From the NCBI GenBank assembly GCA_016285245.1, contig JAEEQH010000011.1, forward strand, positions 16,733-80,732: 64,000 bases of DNA, read 5' to 3'. Every line of letters starts with the position of its first letter. Positions within the stretch are counted from its first letter, which is position 1. This DNA is from Prevotella sp. GTDB taxonomy: Bacteria > Bacteroidota > Bacteroidia > Bacteroidales > Bacteroidaceae. The position numbers and the translations under genes were made by a program. Below, piece by piece: positions 38,984 to 50,908 of this stretch. The notes beneath the pieces are model-generated. The model was given only the letters and a program-made list of their open reading frames with translations, had not been told where the DNA came from and ran no database searches.

Positions 38984-39451
38984 ATGGCAGACGATTATAT
39001 TCTGAACGATCACAATAAAGAGGAGTTTCCGCCGGCACATACGGCGGAACACCTCTTGAACCGTACGATGCAGCTGCTCTTTGGCTGCGAGCGTTCGTTT
39101 AATGCCCACATCGAACGGAAGAAGAGCAAGATGAGCTTTCATCTTGACTGCAAACCGTCGCGACAGGAGGAGAAGGAGATTGAACGGCGCATGAACGAGC
39201 TGATTGACGAGGATCTGCCTGTCACCTTCGAGTTTGTGACACGCGACAGCCTGCCAGAGGGCGTGAGTGGCGACCGTCTGCCTGACGATGCCTCGGAGAC
39301 GATACGGTTAGTACGCATCGGTGACTACGACGTCTGCCCGTGCATCGGGCGTCACGTGCGTTCTACGAGTCAGATAGGACGTTTCGAAATGCTCGGCACC
39401 AACTGGGACGAGCACGAACGCTCTTTCCGCGTTCGCTTCAAAATCGTTTAA
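38984..39451 (+). CDS. AlaX-like (alanyl-tRNA editing domain family) protein
   Basis: PPAHTAEHLLNRTMQLLFG and CPCIGRHVRSTSQIG, HxxxH and CxxxH-type metal ligands of the editing fold. Confidence 0.7.
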   Translation: MADDYILNDHNKEEFPPAHTAEHLLNRTMQLLFGCERSFNAHIERKKSKMSFHLDCKPSRQEEKEIERRMNELIDEDLPVTFEFVTRDSLPEGVSGDRLPDDASETIRLVRIGDYDVCPCIGRHVRSTSQIGRFEMLGTNWDEHERSFRVRFKIV

Positions 39452-39516
39452 GCTTATACCTTTATTAAACCTTTCGTTAAACCATCGTTCATGCCTGTCG
39501 CTAAACGCTGGTTTAA

Positions 39517-40578
39517 TCAAATCTCCAACTTCATAAAGACGGGGAAGTGGTCGGAGTACGTCAGGTCGTACTTGTAGTAATCCAATCCCTTCAACGACTG
39601 GTCATGGAAGATGTAGTCGATACGAACCATCTTCTGACGTCCGCCACGGAACGTGTACATAAAGCCGTGACCGCACTCCTTGAAACCGTCGACCATATTG
39701 CCGAGCATGGTGTTGTAGACATAGGAGTAGGGGACGTCGTTGAAGTCGCCGCAGACGATATGGGCGCCCTTGGTCTTCTGTATCTCACGGGCAACAACCT
39801 CGGCTTGTCCCGAGCGAATAACCATGCCCATGGTGTAGTTGCCGTAGATGGCGCTAAGCAGGCGGTTGTTCTCCACCTGGAATCCCTGCATCTGAAGCTT
39901 CGCAGCCTTGCGTAAGGTGCGGTTCAGACCAGTCGTCTCCAGATGGACGTTGAAGACGCGGACGATACGGCCGTTGATGTCGATGTCGGCCCACATGGCG
40001 CTGTTATTGGTCAGCTCGAAGTCGATGGTCTTACTCTGCGTGATGGGGTGGCGGCTGAAAATCATCATGTCGTCGCGCCCCTTGGCCATATGCGGGAAGT
40101 ATTCCTTGTAGTTCTCGGAGTTAATCTGGTCGCCGCTGCGCTCGTTGTACTCCTGAAGACAGAGCACCTCCACCTTCTGACGGCGCATTTCAGCGAGGAT
40201 GTCCTGGGCGATGAAGCCTGTCGTCTCGCGTCCGAACATGGCCACGTTATAGGTGGCAATCTTCACACCGGCTTTCGCATCGATGCTCTTATCCTGTGAG
40301 CCGAACTGGTAGAGCGTTCCCATATAGGGTATGCAGAAGGCAATGGTCAGCAGGGGTATGGGCATCCACTTCCAGCGGCGGCGTATGGCCCAGTAGATGA
40401 GCATGACGACGTTGGCGATAATGAATATGGGCAGTACATAGACCAGCAAAGCGCGGGCTGCGTTGCCTGCTGGTGGCACGCTGCCTCCGTAGAGTCCGAA
40501 GATGGTGAATACGGCGATGGCGAAAGTTGCTATGAGGAAAAGGAACGAAAAATATTTATGAACGGCCAGTTTTCCCAT
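39517..40578 (-). CDS. Membrane-anchored endonuclease/exonuclease/phosphatase family protein
   Basis: N-terminal TM helices; VLCLQEYNERSG, GDFNDVPYSYVYNTM, YSDHFPVFMKL. Confidence 0.88.
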   Translation of the reverse strand: MGKLAVHKYFSFLFLIATFAIAVFTIFGLYGGSVPPAGNAARALLVYVLPIFIIANVVMLIYWAIRRRWKWMPIPLLTIAFCIPYMGTLYQFGSQDKSIDAKAGVKIATYNVAMFGRETTGFIAQDILAEMRRQKVEVLCLQEYNERSGDQINSENYKEYFPHMAKGRDDMMIFSRHPITQSKTIDFELTNNSAMWADIDINGRIVRVFNVHLETTGLNRTLRKAAKLQMQGFQVENNRLLSAIYGNYTMGMVIRSGQAEVVAREIQKTKGAHIVCGDFNDVPYSYVYNTMLGNMVDGFKECGHGFMYTFRGGRQKMVRIDYIFHDQSLKGLDYYKYDLTYSDHFPVFMKLEI

Positions 40579-40597
40579 ATCATGAGTGGTGTTTAGG

Positions 40598-41848
40598 TTA
40601 TTTGTCTATGTACTTGGCGCAGATCTCAATCAGGTCTTCCACCTTGAACGGCTTCGCCATGAACTCGTCGCATCCCGCTGCCTTGGCTTCGAGGATGTTC
40701 TCTTCGAAGGCGTAGGCGCTGAGGGCGATGACTGGCGTGCTGTGGTTGACTTCCTTGATGATGCGTGTGGCGTCGAGTCCGTTCATCTCCGGCATACGGA
40801 TGTCCATGAGTATCAGGTCGGGATGCTCGTCCTCGTTGATGGTCACCGCCTCGATGCCGTTATGTGCACGGAGCAGGCGGTAGCGCTTCTGCAGCACGAT
40901 ACGAACCAGTTCGAAGTTGCTCTCTTCGTCCTCGGCTACGAGGATGGTCTTCTGGTTGATCTCGTCGGGACGGGTGCTAACACGGAGCGTGCGGACGCTT
41001 GTCGTCGTACGGTTGCTGGTGGCCATACCGCCGATGGTACCGTGGAACGGCATGGTGAACGTGAAGGTGGAGCCTTTGCCAAGCTCAGACTCTACCTTGA
41101 TGGTGCCGCCCATCTTCTCGACGATGATGCGGCATAGGGCCAGACCCAGTCCGAAACCCTGCTGCTGCTCGGCATCCTTCGAGGTGTATGTCTCAAAGAT
41201 GTGGTCGATGAACTCCGGGGCGATACCCGATCCGGTGTCGCTGACGTAGAACTCGATGTTCAGCCCCTCGTCGATGATGCGGTAGCCGTATCTGATGGAG
41301 CCGCGCATCGTGTGCTTCAGGGCATTGCTGATGAGGTTGGTGAACACCTGTGTCAGACGGTTCTCGTCGGTGTTCATCGTGATGGGCATATCGGGCTCCG
41401 TCCACGTGAGCTCAACAGTCGGCGGACAGCGGAACTTAAAGATCTGCTTGATGTCCGTGCAGAGCTTCTTCAGGTCGGTGGGCGTCTTCTTGATGCTGAT
41501 TTCGCCCGCCTCGACACGTGAAAAGTCGAGAATTTCGTTGATGAGGCTCAGCAGACGGCTGTTGTTGCTCTCGATAATCTCAAGGTAGTTCATGCGCTCC
41601 TCGGGAGAGTCTGTCTCTGCCATGATACGCGAGAAACCCTCGATGGCGTTCAGCGGGGTTCTGATTTCGTGACTCATGTTGGCCAGGAAGAGCGACTTCA
41701 TGCGGCTGGCGTTCTCAGCCTTCGTTGCTTTCTCCTCGTATTCTTTCAGACGTGCATTTGCCTCGTCCAGCTGCTCTTTCGCCAGCAATAGCTGGCGATT
41801 GGCCTCGGCAAATTTGTTGAGCAAGAGCTCCTTTTCGTTTTGTTTCAT
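40598..41848 (-). CDS. Hybrid histidine kinase - response regulator
   Basis: FLANMSHEIRTPLNAIEGFSRIM, GFGLGLALCRIIVEKMGG, C-terminal REC (LILMDIRMPEMNGLDATR). Confidence 0.92.
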   Translation of the reverse strand: MKQNEKELLLNKFAEANRQLLLAKEQLDEANARLKEYEEKATKAENASRMKSLFLANMSHEIRTPLNAIEGFSRIMAETDSPEERMNYLEIIESNNSRLLSLINEILDFSRVEAGEISIKKTPTDLKKLCTDIKQIFKFRCPPTVELTWTEPDMPITMNTDENRLTQVFTNLISNALKHTMRGSIRYGYRIIDEGLNIEFYVSDTGSGIAPEFIDHIFETYTSKDAEQQQGFGLGLALCRIIVEKMGGTIKVESELGKGSTFTFTMPFHGTIGGMATSNRTTTSVRTLRVSTRPDEINQKTILVAEDEESNFELVRIVLQKRYRLLRAHNGIEAVTINEDEHPDLILMDIRMPEMNGLDATRIIKEVNHSTPVIALSAYAFEENILEAKAAGCDEFMAKPFKVEDLIEICAKYIDK

Positions 41849-41873
41849 TGAATACGAAGTTTCTATTCCGCTG

Positions 41874-41881
41874 CAAAGTTA
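41874..41881 (-). promoter_or_regulatory. -7 element TAACTTTG upstream of hybrid kinase
   Basis: caaagtta on + strand; CAAA (-33 TTTG) at 41898-41901. Confidence 0.5.
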
Positions 41882-41921
41882 GGGAAAAAAAATCAGACAA
41901 ACGAATAATTTCTGATATATT

Positions 41922-43103
41922 TTACCCTCTTTTTGCTTTTTCCCATGTTCCGCTGTGGCTGTGCGTCCTTAGATAGCCGATTCCGCGGAAAACATTAACA
42001 TTCATAAACATGAAATAATAGGGGATGTACAGCAGTCGTCCCGGCTTGCGGCGCCGTGCCTGCAGCCAGCCGGCAATGGCGGCGGCGTAGAAAAGTAGCT
42101 GCAAGACGAGGATGATCGTGTAGAGGGTAGAGTGGGTGAGTGGCACCAGTACAACGTTCAACGGCAACAGGGCTATGAGACAGAACGGCGTCAGGCTCCA
42201 TCTCAGCACACGGTGGCTAATGAACAGGAACGACACCAACGGGTAGCGAAGCGGGTTCATCAGACGGCGCAGCCACCAGATGCTCTGCAGACCGCCGGCG
42301 GCGATGCGTCGCTTGCGTTTCGACTCCTCTTCCATCGATGCCGAGCCGTACTCCATCGCGTAGGCTTCCGAGGTGTAGGCTATGCGGTGGCCGTCGCCGA
42401 CGATGAGCATCGACATCATAAAATCATCGAGAAGTGCGTTCGACGGTGCCTCGCGGTAGTGGCTCATGCGTACGGCGAAGAGCTCGCCGGCGGCACCCAT
42501 GGACGAGTACAGTTCGCTGTCCCATCGCTTCAGGGTGCTCTCGTATTTCCAGTAGAGTCCCTCGCCCTCGGCGGCAGCCTCGCCAGCCACTCTGGCGGCT
42601 ACTCTTTTCTCGCCTGAAACGCAGCTGACGTTAGGTTTAGTAAATTGTCGAGCGATTTCTCGCATTGCGCTGGCGTTCAGCATGGTATTAGCGTCAGTAA
42701 ACACTACAAACGGAGCCTTGCTCTCGCGTAGTCCATGCTGCATGGCGGCAGCCTTACCGCGTCGCTCCGGCGAGTAGATGAGTGTCACCTCCGGGTACTC
42801 GCTGAGCAGGTCGTTAGAATGGTCGCTGGAGCCGTCGGTGACCCACATAATGCAAAGTTTCTCGCGCGGATAATCCAGCTGACGGATGTTCTCCATCTTC
42901 TCGCGGATGATGTCCTCCTCGTTGTAGGCACAGATCATCAGCGTCATCTCGGGCAGCTCGTCATCGTTGACGACGGGCTCCTTTTCGCGTCCCATAAATA
43001 GACGTTTCAGGGCTACGAGCGCATAAAGCAGCAGCCCGTAGCCCAGATAGGTGTAGAATACGATGAACAGGCAGAGCCAGAAACAGACTTTTAGTGTTGT
43101 CAT
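41922..43103 (-). CDS. Membrane glycosyltransferase family 2
   Basis: MTLMICAYNEEDIIREKMENI, WVTDGSSDHSNDLL, C-terminal TM helices. Confidence 0.9.
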   Translation of the reverse strand: MTTLKVCFWLCLFIVFYTYLGYGLLLYALVALKRLFMGREKEPVVNDDELPEMTLMICAYNEEDIIREKMENIRQLDYPREKLCIMWVTDGSSDHSNDLLSEYPEVTLIYSPERRGKAAAMQHGLRESKAPFVVFTDANTMLNASAMREIARQFTKPNVSCVSGEKRVAARVAGEAAAEGEGLYWKYESTLKRWDSELYSSMGAAGELFAVRMSHYREAPSNALLDDFMMSMLIVGDGHRIAYTSEAYAMEYGSASMEEESKRKRRIAAGGLQSIWWLRRLMNPLRYPLVSFLFISHRVLRWSLTPFCLIALLPLNVVLVPLTHSTLYTIILVLQLLFYAAAIAGWLQARRRKPGRLLYIPYYFMFMNVNVFRGIGYLRTHSHSGTWEKAKRG

Positions 43104-43130
43104 TACGCTTCCTCCTTGTTTTCCGTTTCG

Positions 43131-44702
43131 TTAAAGCTCTATCTCTTCTTTCATGTCGATGAACTGTCGCTGCATGTCGTAGAACTCGTACTGCAGGAAC
43201 GCCAGTTTCTGCGATGCTACGATCTTCACGCCCAGGCCGTACTTCATCTGCCAGCGGCGTTTCAGACTGATGACGCCCTGATTGATGTAGGCGGCGACAT
43301 AGGGGTGTACGTGCAAGTAGAATCGCTTGATGCCAATCTTGTTGACCAGGCGGTCAATTTTGCTCTCCAGTTGGTCGGTGAACAGGATGCTCGACTTGAT
43401 TTTTCCCTTCCCGAAGCAGGTGGGGCAGTCCTCCTCGACGTTGACGTCCATCACGGGGCGCACACGCTGGCGGGTAATCTGCATGAGTCCGAACTTCGAC
43501 AGCGGTAGGATGTTGTGGCGCGCACGGTCTTTCTGCATATTCTTGCACATGCGCTCGTAAAGCATCTGACGGTCCTCGGCCAGGTTCATATCGACGAAGT
43601 CGACGATAATGATGCCGCCCATGTCGCGCAGTCGCAGCTGGCGTGCCAGCTCGTCGGCGGCGCCGAGGTTCGTCTCCAGGGCGTTGGCCTCCTGTCCGTT
43701 CTCCTTCTTTACGCGTGTGCCGCTGTTCACGTCTACGACGTGCATGGCTTCGGTGTGCTCTATGATGAGGTAGGCGCCGTGCTTGTAGTTTACGGTCTTG
43801 CCGAATCCCGACTTCAGCTGCTTCGTGACGCCGAAGTTGTCGAAGATGGGTACTACGCCCGTGTACTGCTTGACAATTTCCTTCTTCTCGGGGGCAATCA
43901 TCGTCACGTAGTCCTTCACCTGGTGGAAAATCTCCGGGTCGTTAATGTGGATGCCGTCGTATGTGGGGTTGAACAGGTCGCGCAACAATGCTACGGCGCG
44001 GCTCTGCTCCTCGAATACCAGTTGCGGACGCTGGGTGGTCTTCTGCACCTTCGTGATGGTGTCCTCCCACCGTTTCAGGAGCACTTTCAGCTCCTGGTCC
44101 AGCTCCGCGGCGCGTTTGCCTTCGGCGACGGTGCGCACGATGACGCCGAAATTCTTCGGCTTCATGCTCTGCACCAGTTGTTTCAGACGGCTTCGCTCCT
44201 CGCCACGTTTGATTTTCGATGATACCGAGACTTTGTCCTGGAAGGGCATGAGTACCATGAACCGTCCGGCGAAGCTCAGCTCGCAGGTCAGTCGCGGGCC
44301 TTTCGTCGAGATGGGCTCCTTCACCACCTGTACCAGAACCTCCTGTCCCACCTTCAGCGTGTTCTGAATGCTGCCGTCCTTCGGGAGGTCGGGCAGGTGA
44401 GTGGCCTTCTGTATGGGGAATAGTCTCTTCCTGTCGCTCTGTACCTGCTTCAGGTACTTTTCGTAAGAGCTGTATTGAGTGCCAAGGTCAAGATAATGCA
44501 GGAAGGCATCGCGCTCGTGACCGACGTCGACGAAACAGGCGTTCAGTCCCGGCATCAGCTTACGCACTTTGGCGATGTAGATGTTGCCCACGGCGAACGA
44601 TGCCGACCTTGGCTCGTTCTGGTACTCCACCAGCTGCTTGTCTTCCAACAGGGCGATGGAGATGTCCTTCGGCTGAACATCTATGATTACTTCACTAGTC
44701 AT
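43131..44702 (-). CDS. rng: Ribonuclease E/G family protein
   Basis: S1-like KVRKLMPGLNACFVDVGHERDAFLHYLDL, GGIIIVDFVDM, EEDCPTCFGKGKI. Confidence 0.93.
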   Translation of the reverse strand: MTSEVIIDVQPKDISIALLEDKQLVEYQNEPRSASFAVGNIYIAKVRKLMPGLNACFVDVGHERDAFLHYLDLGTQYSSYEKYLKQVQSDRKRLFPIQKATHLPDLPKDGSIQNTLKVGQEVLVQVVKEPISTKGPRLTCELSFAGRFMVLMPFQDKVSVSSKIKRGEERSRLKQLVQSMKPKNFGVIVRTVAEGKRAAELDQELKVLLKRWEDTITKVQKTTQRPQLVFEEQSRAVALLRDLFNPTYDGIHINDPEIFHQVKDYVTMIAPEKKEIVKQYTGVVPIFDNFGVTKQLKSGFGKTVNYKHGAYLIIEHTEAMHVVDVNSGTRVKKENGQEANALETNLGAADELARQLRLRDMGGIIIVDFVDMNLAEDRQMLYERMCKNMQKDRARHNILPLSKFGLMQITRQRVRPVMDVNVEEDCPTCFGKGKIKSSILFTDQLESKIDRLVNKIGIKRFYLHVHPYVAAYINQGVISLKRRWQMKYGLGVKIVASQKLAFLQYEFYDMQRQFIDMKEEIEL

Positions 44703-44732
44703 TCTCTCGGGTCTTGTAGGTTAATACGAAAA

Positions 44733-44768
44733 GGGGTGTGCCGCGAAATGTCGCGGGCACACTCCCTT
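44733..44768 (-). terminator. Hairpin between the 29-aa ORF and rng
   Basis: ggggtgtgccgcga / tcgcgggcacactccc with single bulge; T-run on - strand side. Confidence 0.45.
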
Positions 44769-44796
44769 CATTTTTCCGTTTTACAGCCAGAAGAGC

Positions 44797-44886
44797 TTAC
44801 TTGCTCTTATGACGATTCTTGCGCAGTCTCTTCTTACGCTTGTGAGTAGCCATCTTGTGGCCCTTCTTCTTCTTTCCGTTAGGCAT
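44797..44886 (-). CDS. 29-aa Lys/Arg-rich protein, candidate small ribosomal protein
   Basis: MPNGKKKKGHKMATHKRKKRLRKNRHKSK, absent from ORF track because of length; between HU and rng, same strand. Confidence 0.75.
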   Translation of the reverse strand: MPNGKKKKGHKMATHKRKKRLRKNRHKSK

Positions 44887-44925
44887 AATTCTAAATGGTG
44901 TTTTATTTGTTTAATGTGTTTGTTG

Positions 44926-45201
44926 TTACTTCATCTTGTCAATAAAGCTCTTCGCAGGCTTGAAAGCCGGGAAGTCATGAGCCTCAATGACCAGCGTCGT
45001 GTTCTTAGAGATGTTACGGCCGGTCTTCTGCGCACGGTGCTTCACGATGAAACTGCCGAAGCCGCGGAGATAGATGTTCTCCTTCTGCTGTGCAAGGTTG
45101 ACACGAATCTCTTCCATGAACGCCTCCACGGTAGCTGCCACGTCTTTCTTGGCAATGCCCGTCTGTTCTGCAATGTTGTTGATAATATCTGCCTTAGTCA
45201 T
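44926..45201 (-). CDS. HU/IHF family DNA-binding protein
   Basis: MTKADIINNIAEQTGIAKKDVAATVEAFMEEI, GFGSFIVKHRAQKTGRNISKN. Confidence 0.93.
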   Translation of the reverse strand: MTKADIINNIAEQTGIAKKDVAATVEAFMEEIRVNLAQQKENIYLRGFGSFIVKHRAQKTGRNISKNTTLVIEAHDFPAFKPAKSFIDKMK

Positions 45202-45264
45202 TTCTATGAGTGTTTTTATACGTAAAATCAGGTGCTTACAGGCACCTTCTTCATTTTTGGACTG

Positions 45265-45272
45265 CAAAGATA
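45265..45272 (-). promoter_or_regulatory. -7 element TATCTTTG upstream of HU
   Basis: caaagata on + strand. Confidence 0.5.
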
Positions 45273-45357
45273 CTGTTTTTCAGCGGGATATGAAAATATT
45301 CACCGTCTTTTTTTATGAAAATTAACACTCGCTCTCGCTGAATTGACTTTGCGCTCA

Positions 45358-45795
45358 CTAAACCGGAATCTTGTCTATGCGCTTCTGGTGGCGACCGCCC
45401 TCAAACTCCGTCGTGAAGTACTCGTCCATGATCTTGCGTGCCATGTCCTCGTCGATGAACCGTCCGGGCATCACCAGCACGTTGGCGTTGTTGTGCTGAC
45501 GAATCAGGTGTGCTATCTCCGGAATCCAGCACAGTCCAGCGCGTATCGACTGGTGCTTGTTCAGCGTCATGTTGATGCCCTCGCCGCTGCCGCAGATGGC
45601 GATGCCGGGGAACACCTCGCCCGACTCGATGCCCTTGGCCAGCGCGTGGCCGAAGTCCGAGTAGTCGCACGAGTCCTCGGTGTACGTGCCATAGTCCTTA
45701 TACGTATATCCCTTCTCCTCGAGATACTTCTTCACAAACTGTTTAAGTGCGAAGCCGGCGTGGTCGCTGGCAATGCCAATAGTCTTTACTTCCAT
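45358..45795 (-). CDS. rpiB: Ribose-5-phosphate isomerase B
   Basis: IGIASDHAGFALKQFVKKYLEEKG, GIAICGSGEGINMTLNKHQSIRAGLC. Confidence 0.94.
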   Translation of the reverse strand: MEVKTIGIASDHAGFALKQFVKKYLEEKGYTYKDYGTYTEDSCDYSDFGHALAKGIESGEVFPGIAICGSGEGINMTLNKHQSIRAGLCWIPEIAHLIRQHNNANVLVMPGRFIDEDMARKIMDEYFTTEFEGGRHQKRIDKIPV

Positions 45796-45975
45796 AATGC
45801 TATTAAGATGATTGTTCGTTTCAGTTCGCAAAATTAGCAAAAATCCTGCGGATACGCAAGAAAACCGTCCATCTTTTTCTGAAAAACCTATCATCCGCCT
45901 GTCGGCGCCCTTCTTTACGCGTACCTTATTTAATAAATTACAGGGTGAGTACCCGGCTTTGAGTCCTAAAAATAA

Positions 45976-49035
<3,060 letters not shown>

Positions 49036-49051
49036 ATCACCAATAACCCGT

Positions 49052-50830
49052 ATGAAACAAACCATTATTTCACTCTTCCTCCTGCTGATGGGGGGCGTGC
49101 TGCCGATGAAGGCAGTCAACATTACCGTGGGCGGCACCACCCGCTCGTACAACATCATCGTGCCCAAGAACCTGGGCGAGAACCGTCCGCTGCTCATCTT
49201 CTGTCACGGCTACAACCAGGATGCCAACTGGATGCAGAACGAGGAGTTCAAGAACGACAACGTGAGCATGGAGGCCGTCTGCGACACCGCCAAGTTCATC
49301 TGTGTCTTCCCCAACGGCATCGACAGGGCGTGGGAGACCGGCGGCGACCGCGACATCAATTTCATCAAGGCCATCATCGAGAAGATGGTGACGCAGTACA
49401 AGATCGACCGCAACCGTATCTATATGGGCGGCTTCTCCATGGGCGGTATGCTGACGTACAACGCCATCAACAAGATGTCCGACCAGATTGCCGCTTTCGT
49501 CTCGTGCAGCGGTCCGTCGGTAGTGACGCCTAAGTCCGGACTACGCCCCATTCCCCTGTTGCACATCCAGGGAACGGCCGACAACTGGGGCGGCGTACAG
49601 CCTGCGCTCAACCCGTGGATTAAGCACAACGGCTGCTCGACGACGGAAAAAGTCATCAGCAACTACAACGGCTTCAGCGGCGCCAAGCTGCACATCTGGG
49701 GCCCCGGCAACGACGGCGTGGAAGTGCGGCTCATAGAGCTCAAGGACAAAGGCCACTGGATATGCAAGGAGAAGCAGGTGTACACGGGCAAGGAGATCTG
49801 GAACTTCTGCAAGAAGTATTCGCTGAACAAGACGACGCCCAACGTCAAGATTACCGCCCCGACCACCGGCGACAAGTGCATCAGCTTCGCTCCCAGCGGA
49901 CAGGCATCGTTCCCCGAGATTACCATTACCGCCTCGGCCGACGACCCTAACGGAACCGTGGAGCAGGTGGCGTTCTACGACGGCACGACACTCATAGCCA
50001 CCTGCACCGCCAAGCCCTACAAGGCCACGCTGACGACGACGAAGGTGGGTAAGCACACCCTGAAAGCTGTGGCTACCGACAACGACGGCGAGACGAGTAG
50101 CGCCAGCGTGGAGGTGACGCTGCAGGCTCCCACGTCGCTGACCATCTCGACCGACTTCAAGGAGGGTGGTGCGCTGCCCGCCGGCTGGACTACCTACGAC
50201 AGCAGCGAGCGCCGCACGGGCTATACCAGCGGCTACGACAAGGGCTGCCGCGTCCTGCAGTTCACGGGGTCGCCGAAGGGTTTTAACTATGGCCTCTACT
50301 TCCGCAACATCAACGGCAAGGCCAAGCAGGGCTATGCGAAGTACGGTCTCAGCGGCGCAGGCACGACGCTCCGTCTAGCTCCCGGCCACTACACGCTGAA
50401 GTACAAGATCTGTAACTGGAACATGTCGAACTTCGGCGACGTGGAGCTGGCCGTCGAGAAGCGAACGGGCAGCACGACCATTGCCAGCCAGACGTACACG
50501 CCGGACATCAACATCGGCAACGCAGCCTCCAACAGCTTCAGCAGTCCCGCACAGCAGGCCTTCGAGTTTGACATCGCCGAGCAGGGCGACTACGTCATCG
50601 CCATCTATTCAGCCGCCTCGGAGTGGAGCGACTGCATCGTCGGCCAGCTCATACTGAGTGCTAACAACTATGTGTCGACGGGCATCAGTTCAATGTACAA
50701 TGGACAAGGGACAATGTACAATGGACAATGGATAATGGATAATGAGTTTTACAGCCTGCAGGGCCGCAAAGTCACGAATCCACAAAAGGGCATTTATATC
50801 AAGAACGGCACAAAGGTTGTGATTAAGTAA
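49052..50830 (+). CDS. Secreted CE1/PHB-depolymerase-like esterase with Ig-like and C-terminal sorting-like tail
   Basis: LLIFCHGYNQDANWM, YMGGFSMGGMLTYNAI (GxSxG), tail YSLQGRKVTNPQKGIYIKNGTKVVIK. Confidence 0.85.
   Translation: MKQTIISLFLLLMGGVLPMKAVNITVGGTTRSYNIIVPKNLGENRPLLIFCHGYNQDANWMQNEEFKNDNVSMEAVCDTAKFICVFPNGIDRAWETGGDRDINFIKAIIEKMVTQYKIDRNRIYMGGFSMGGMLTYNAINKMSDQIAAFVSCSGPSVVTPKSGLRPIPLLHIQGTADNWGGVQPALNPWIKHNGCSTTEKVISNYNGFSGAKLHIWGPGNDGVEVRLIELKDKGHWICKEKQVYTGKEIWNFCKKYSLNKTTPNVKITAPTTGDKCISFAPSGQASFPEITITASADDPNGTVEQVAFYDGTTLIATCTAKPYKATLTTTKVGKHTLKAVATDNDGETSSASVEVTLQAPTSLTISTDFKEGGALPAGWTTYDSSERRTGYTSGYDKGCRVLQFTGSPKGFNYGLYFRNINGKAKQGYAKYGLSGAGTTLRLAPGHYTLKYKICNWNMSNFGDVELAVEKRTGSTTIASQTYTPDINIGNAASNSFSSPAQQAFEFDIAEQGDYVIAIYSAASEWSDCIVGQLILSANNYVSTGISSMYNGQGTMYNGQWIMDNEFYSLQGRKVTNPQKGIYIKNGTKVVIK
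50691..50746. repeat. Eight consecutive heptamers inside esterase gene
   Basis: caatgta caatgga caaggga caatgta caatgga caatgga taatgga taatgag. Confidence 0.95.
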
Positions 50831-50832
50831 GA

Positions 50833-50888
50833 GAAGACCTGAGCTTGCTCGAGGTCTTCCGAACGGGAACGAGCTCGAGCAAAGCTCA
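50833..50888. repeat. Overlapping inverted repeats between esterase and GH127
   Basis: gaagacct gagcttgctcg aggtcttc; tgagcttgctcgag (50840-50853) vs ctcgagcaaagctca (50874-50888). Confidence 0.75.
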
Positions 50889-50908
50889 AAGTAGTAGTGA
50901 AGTAAACG

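Noticed and set aside
42555-42615. GCCTCGCCAGCCACTCTGGCGGC segment in GT2 as another insertion
   Set aside because: Short and compatible with ordinary Ala/Gly/Glu-rich coding; no clear tandem word.
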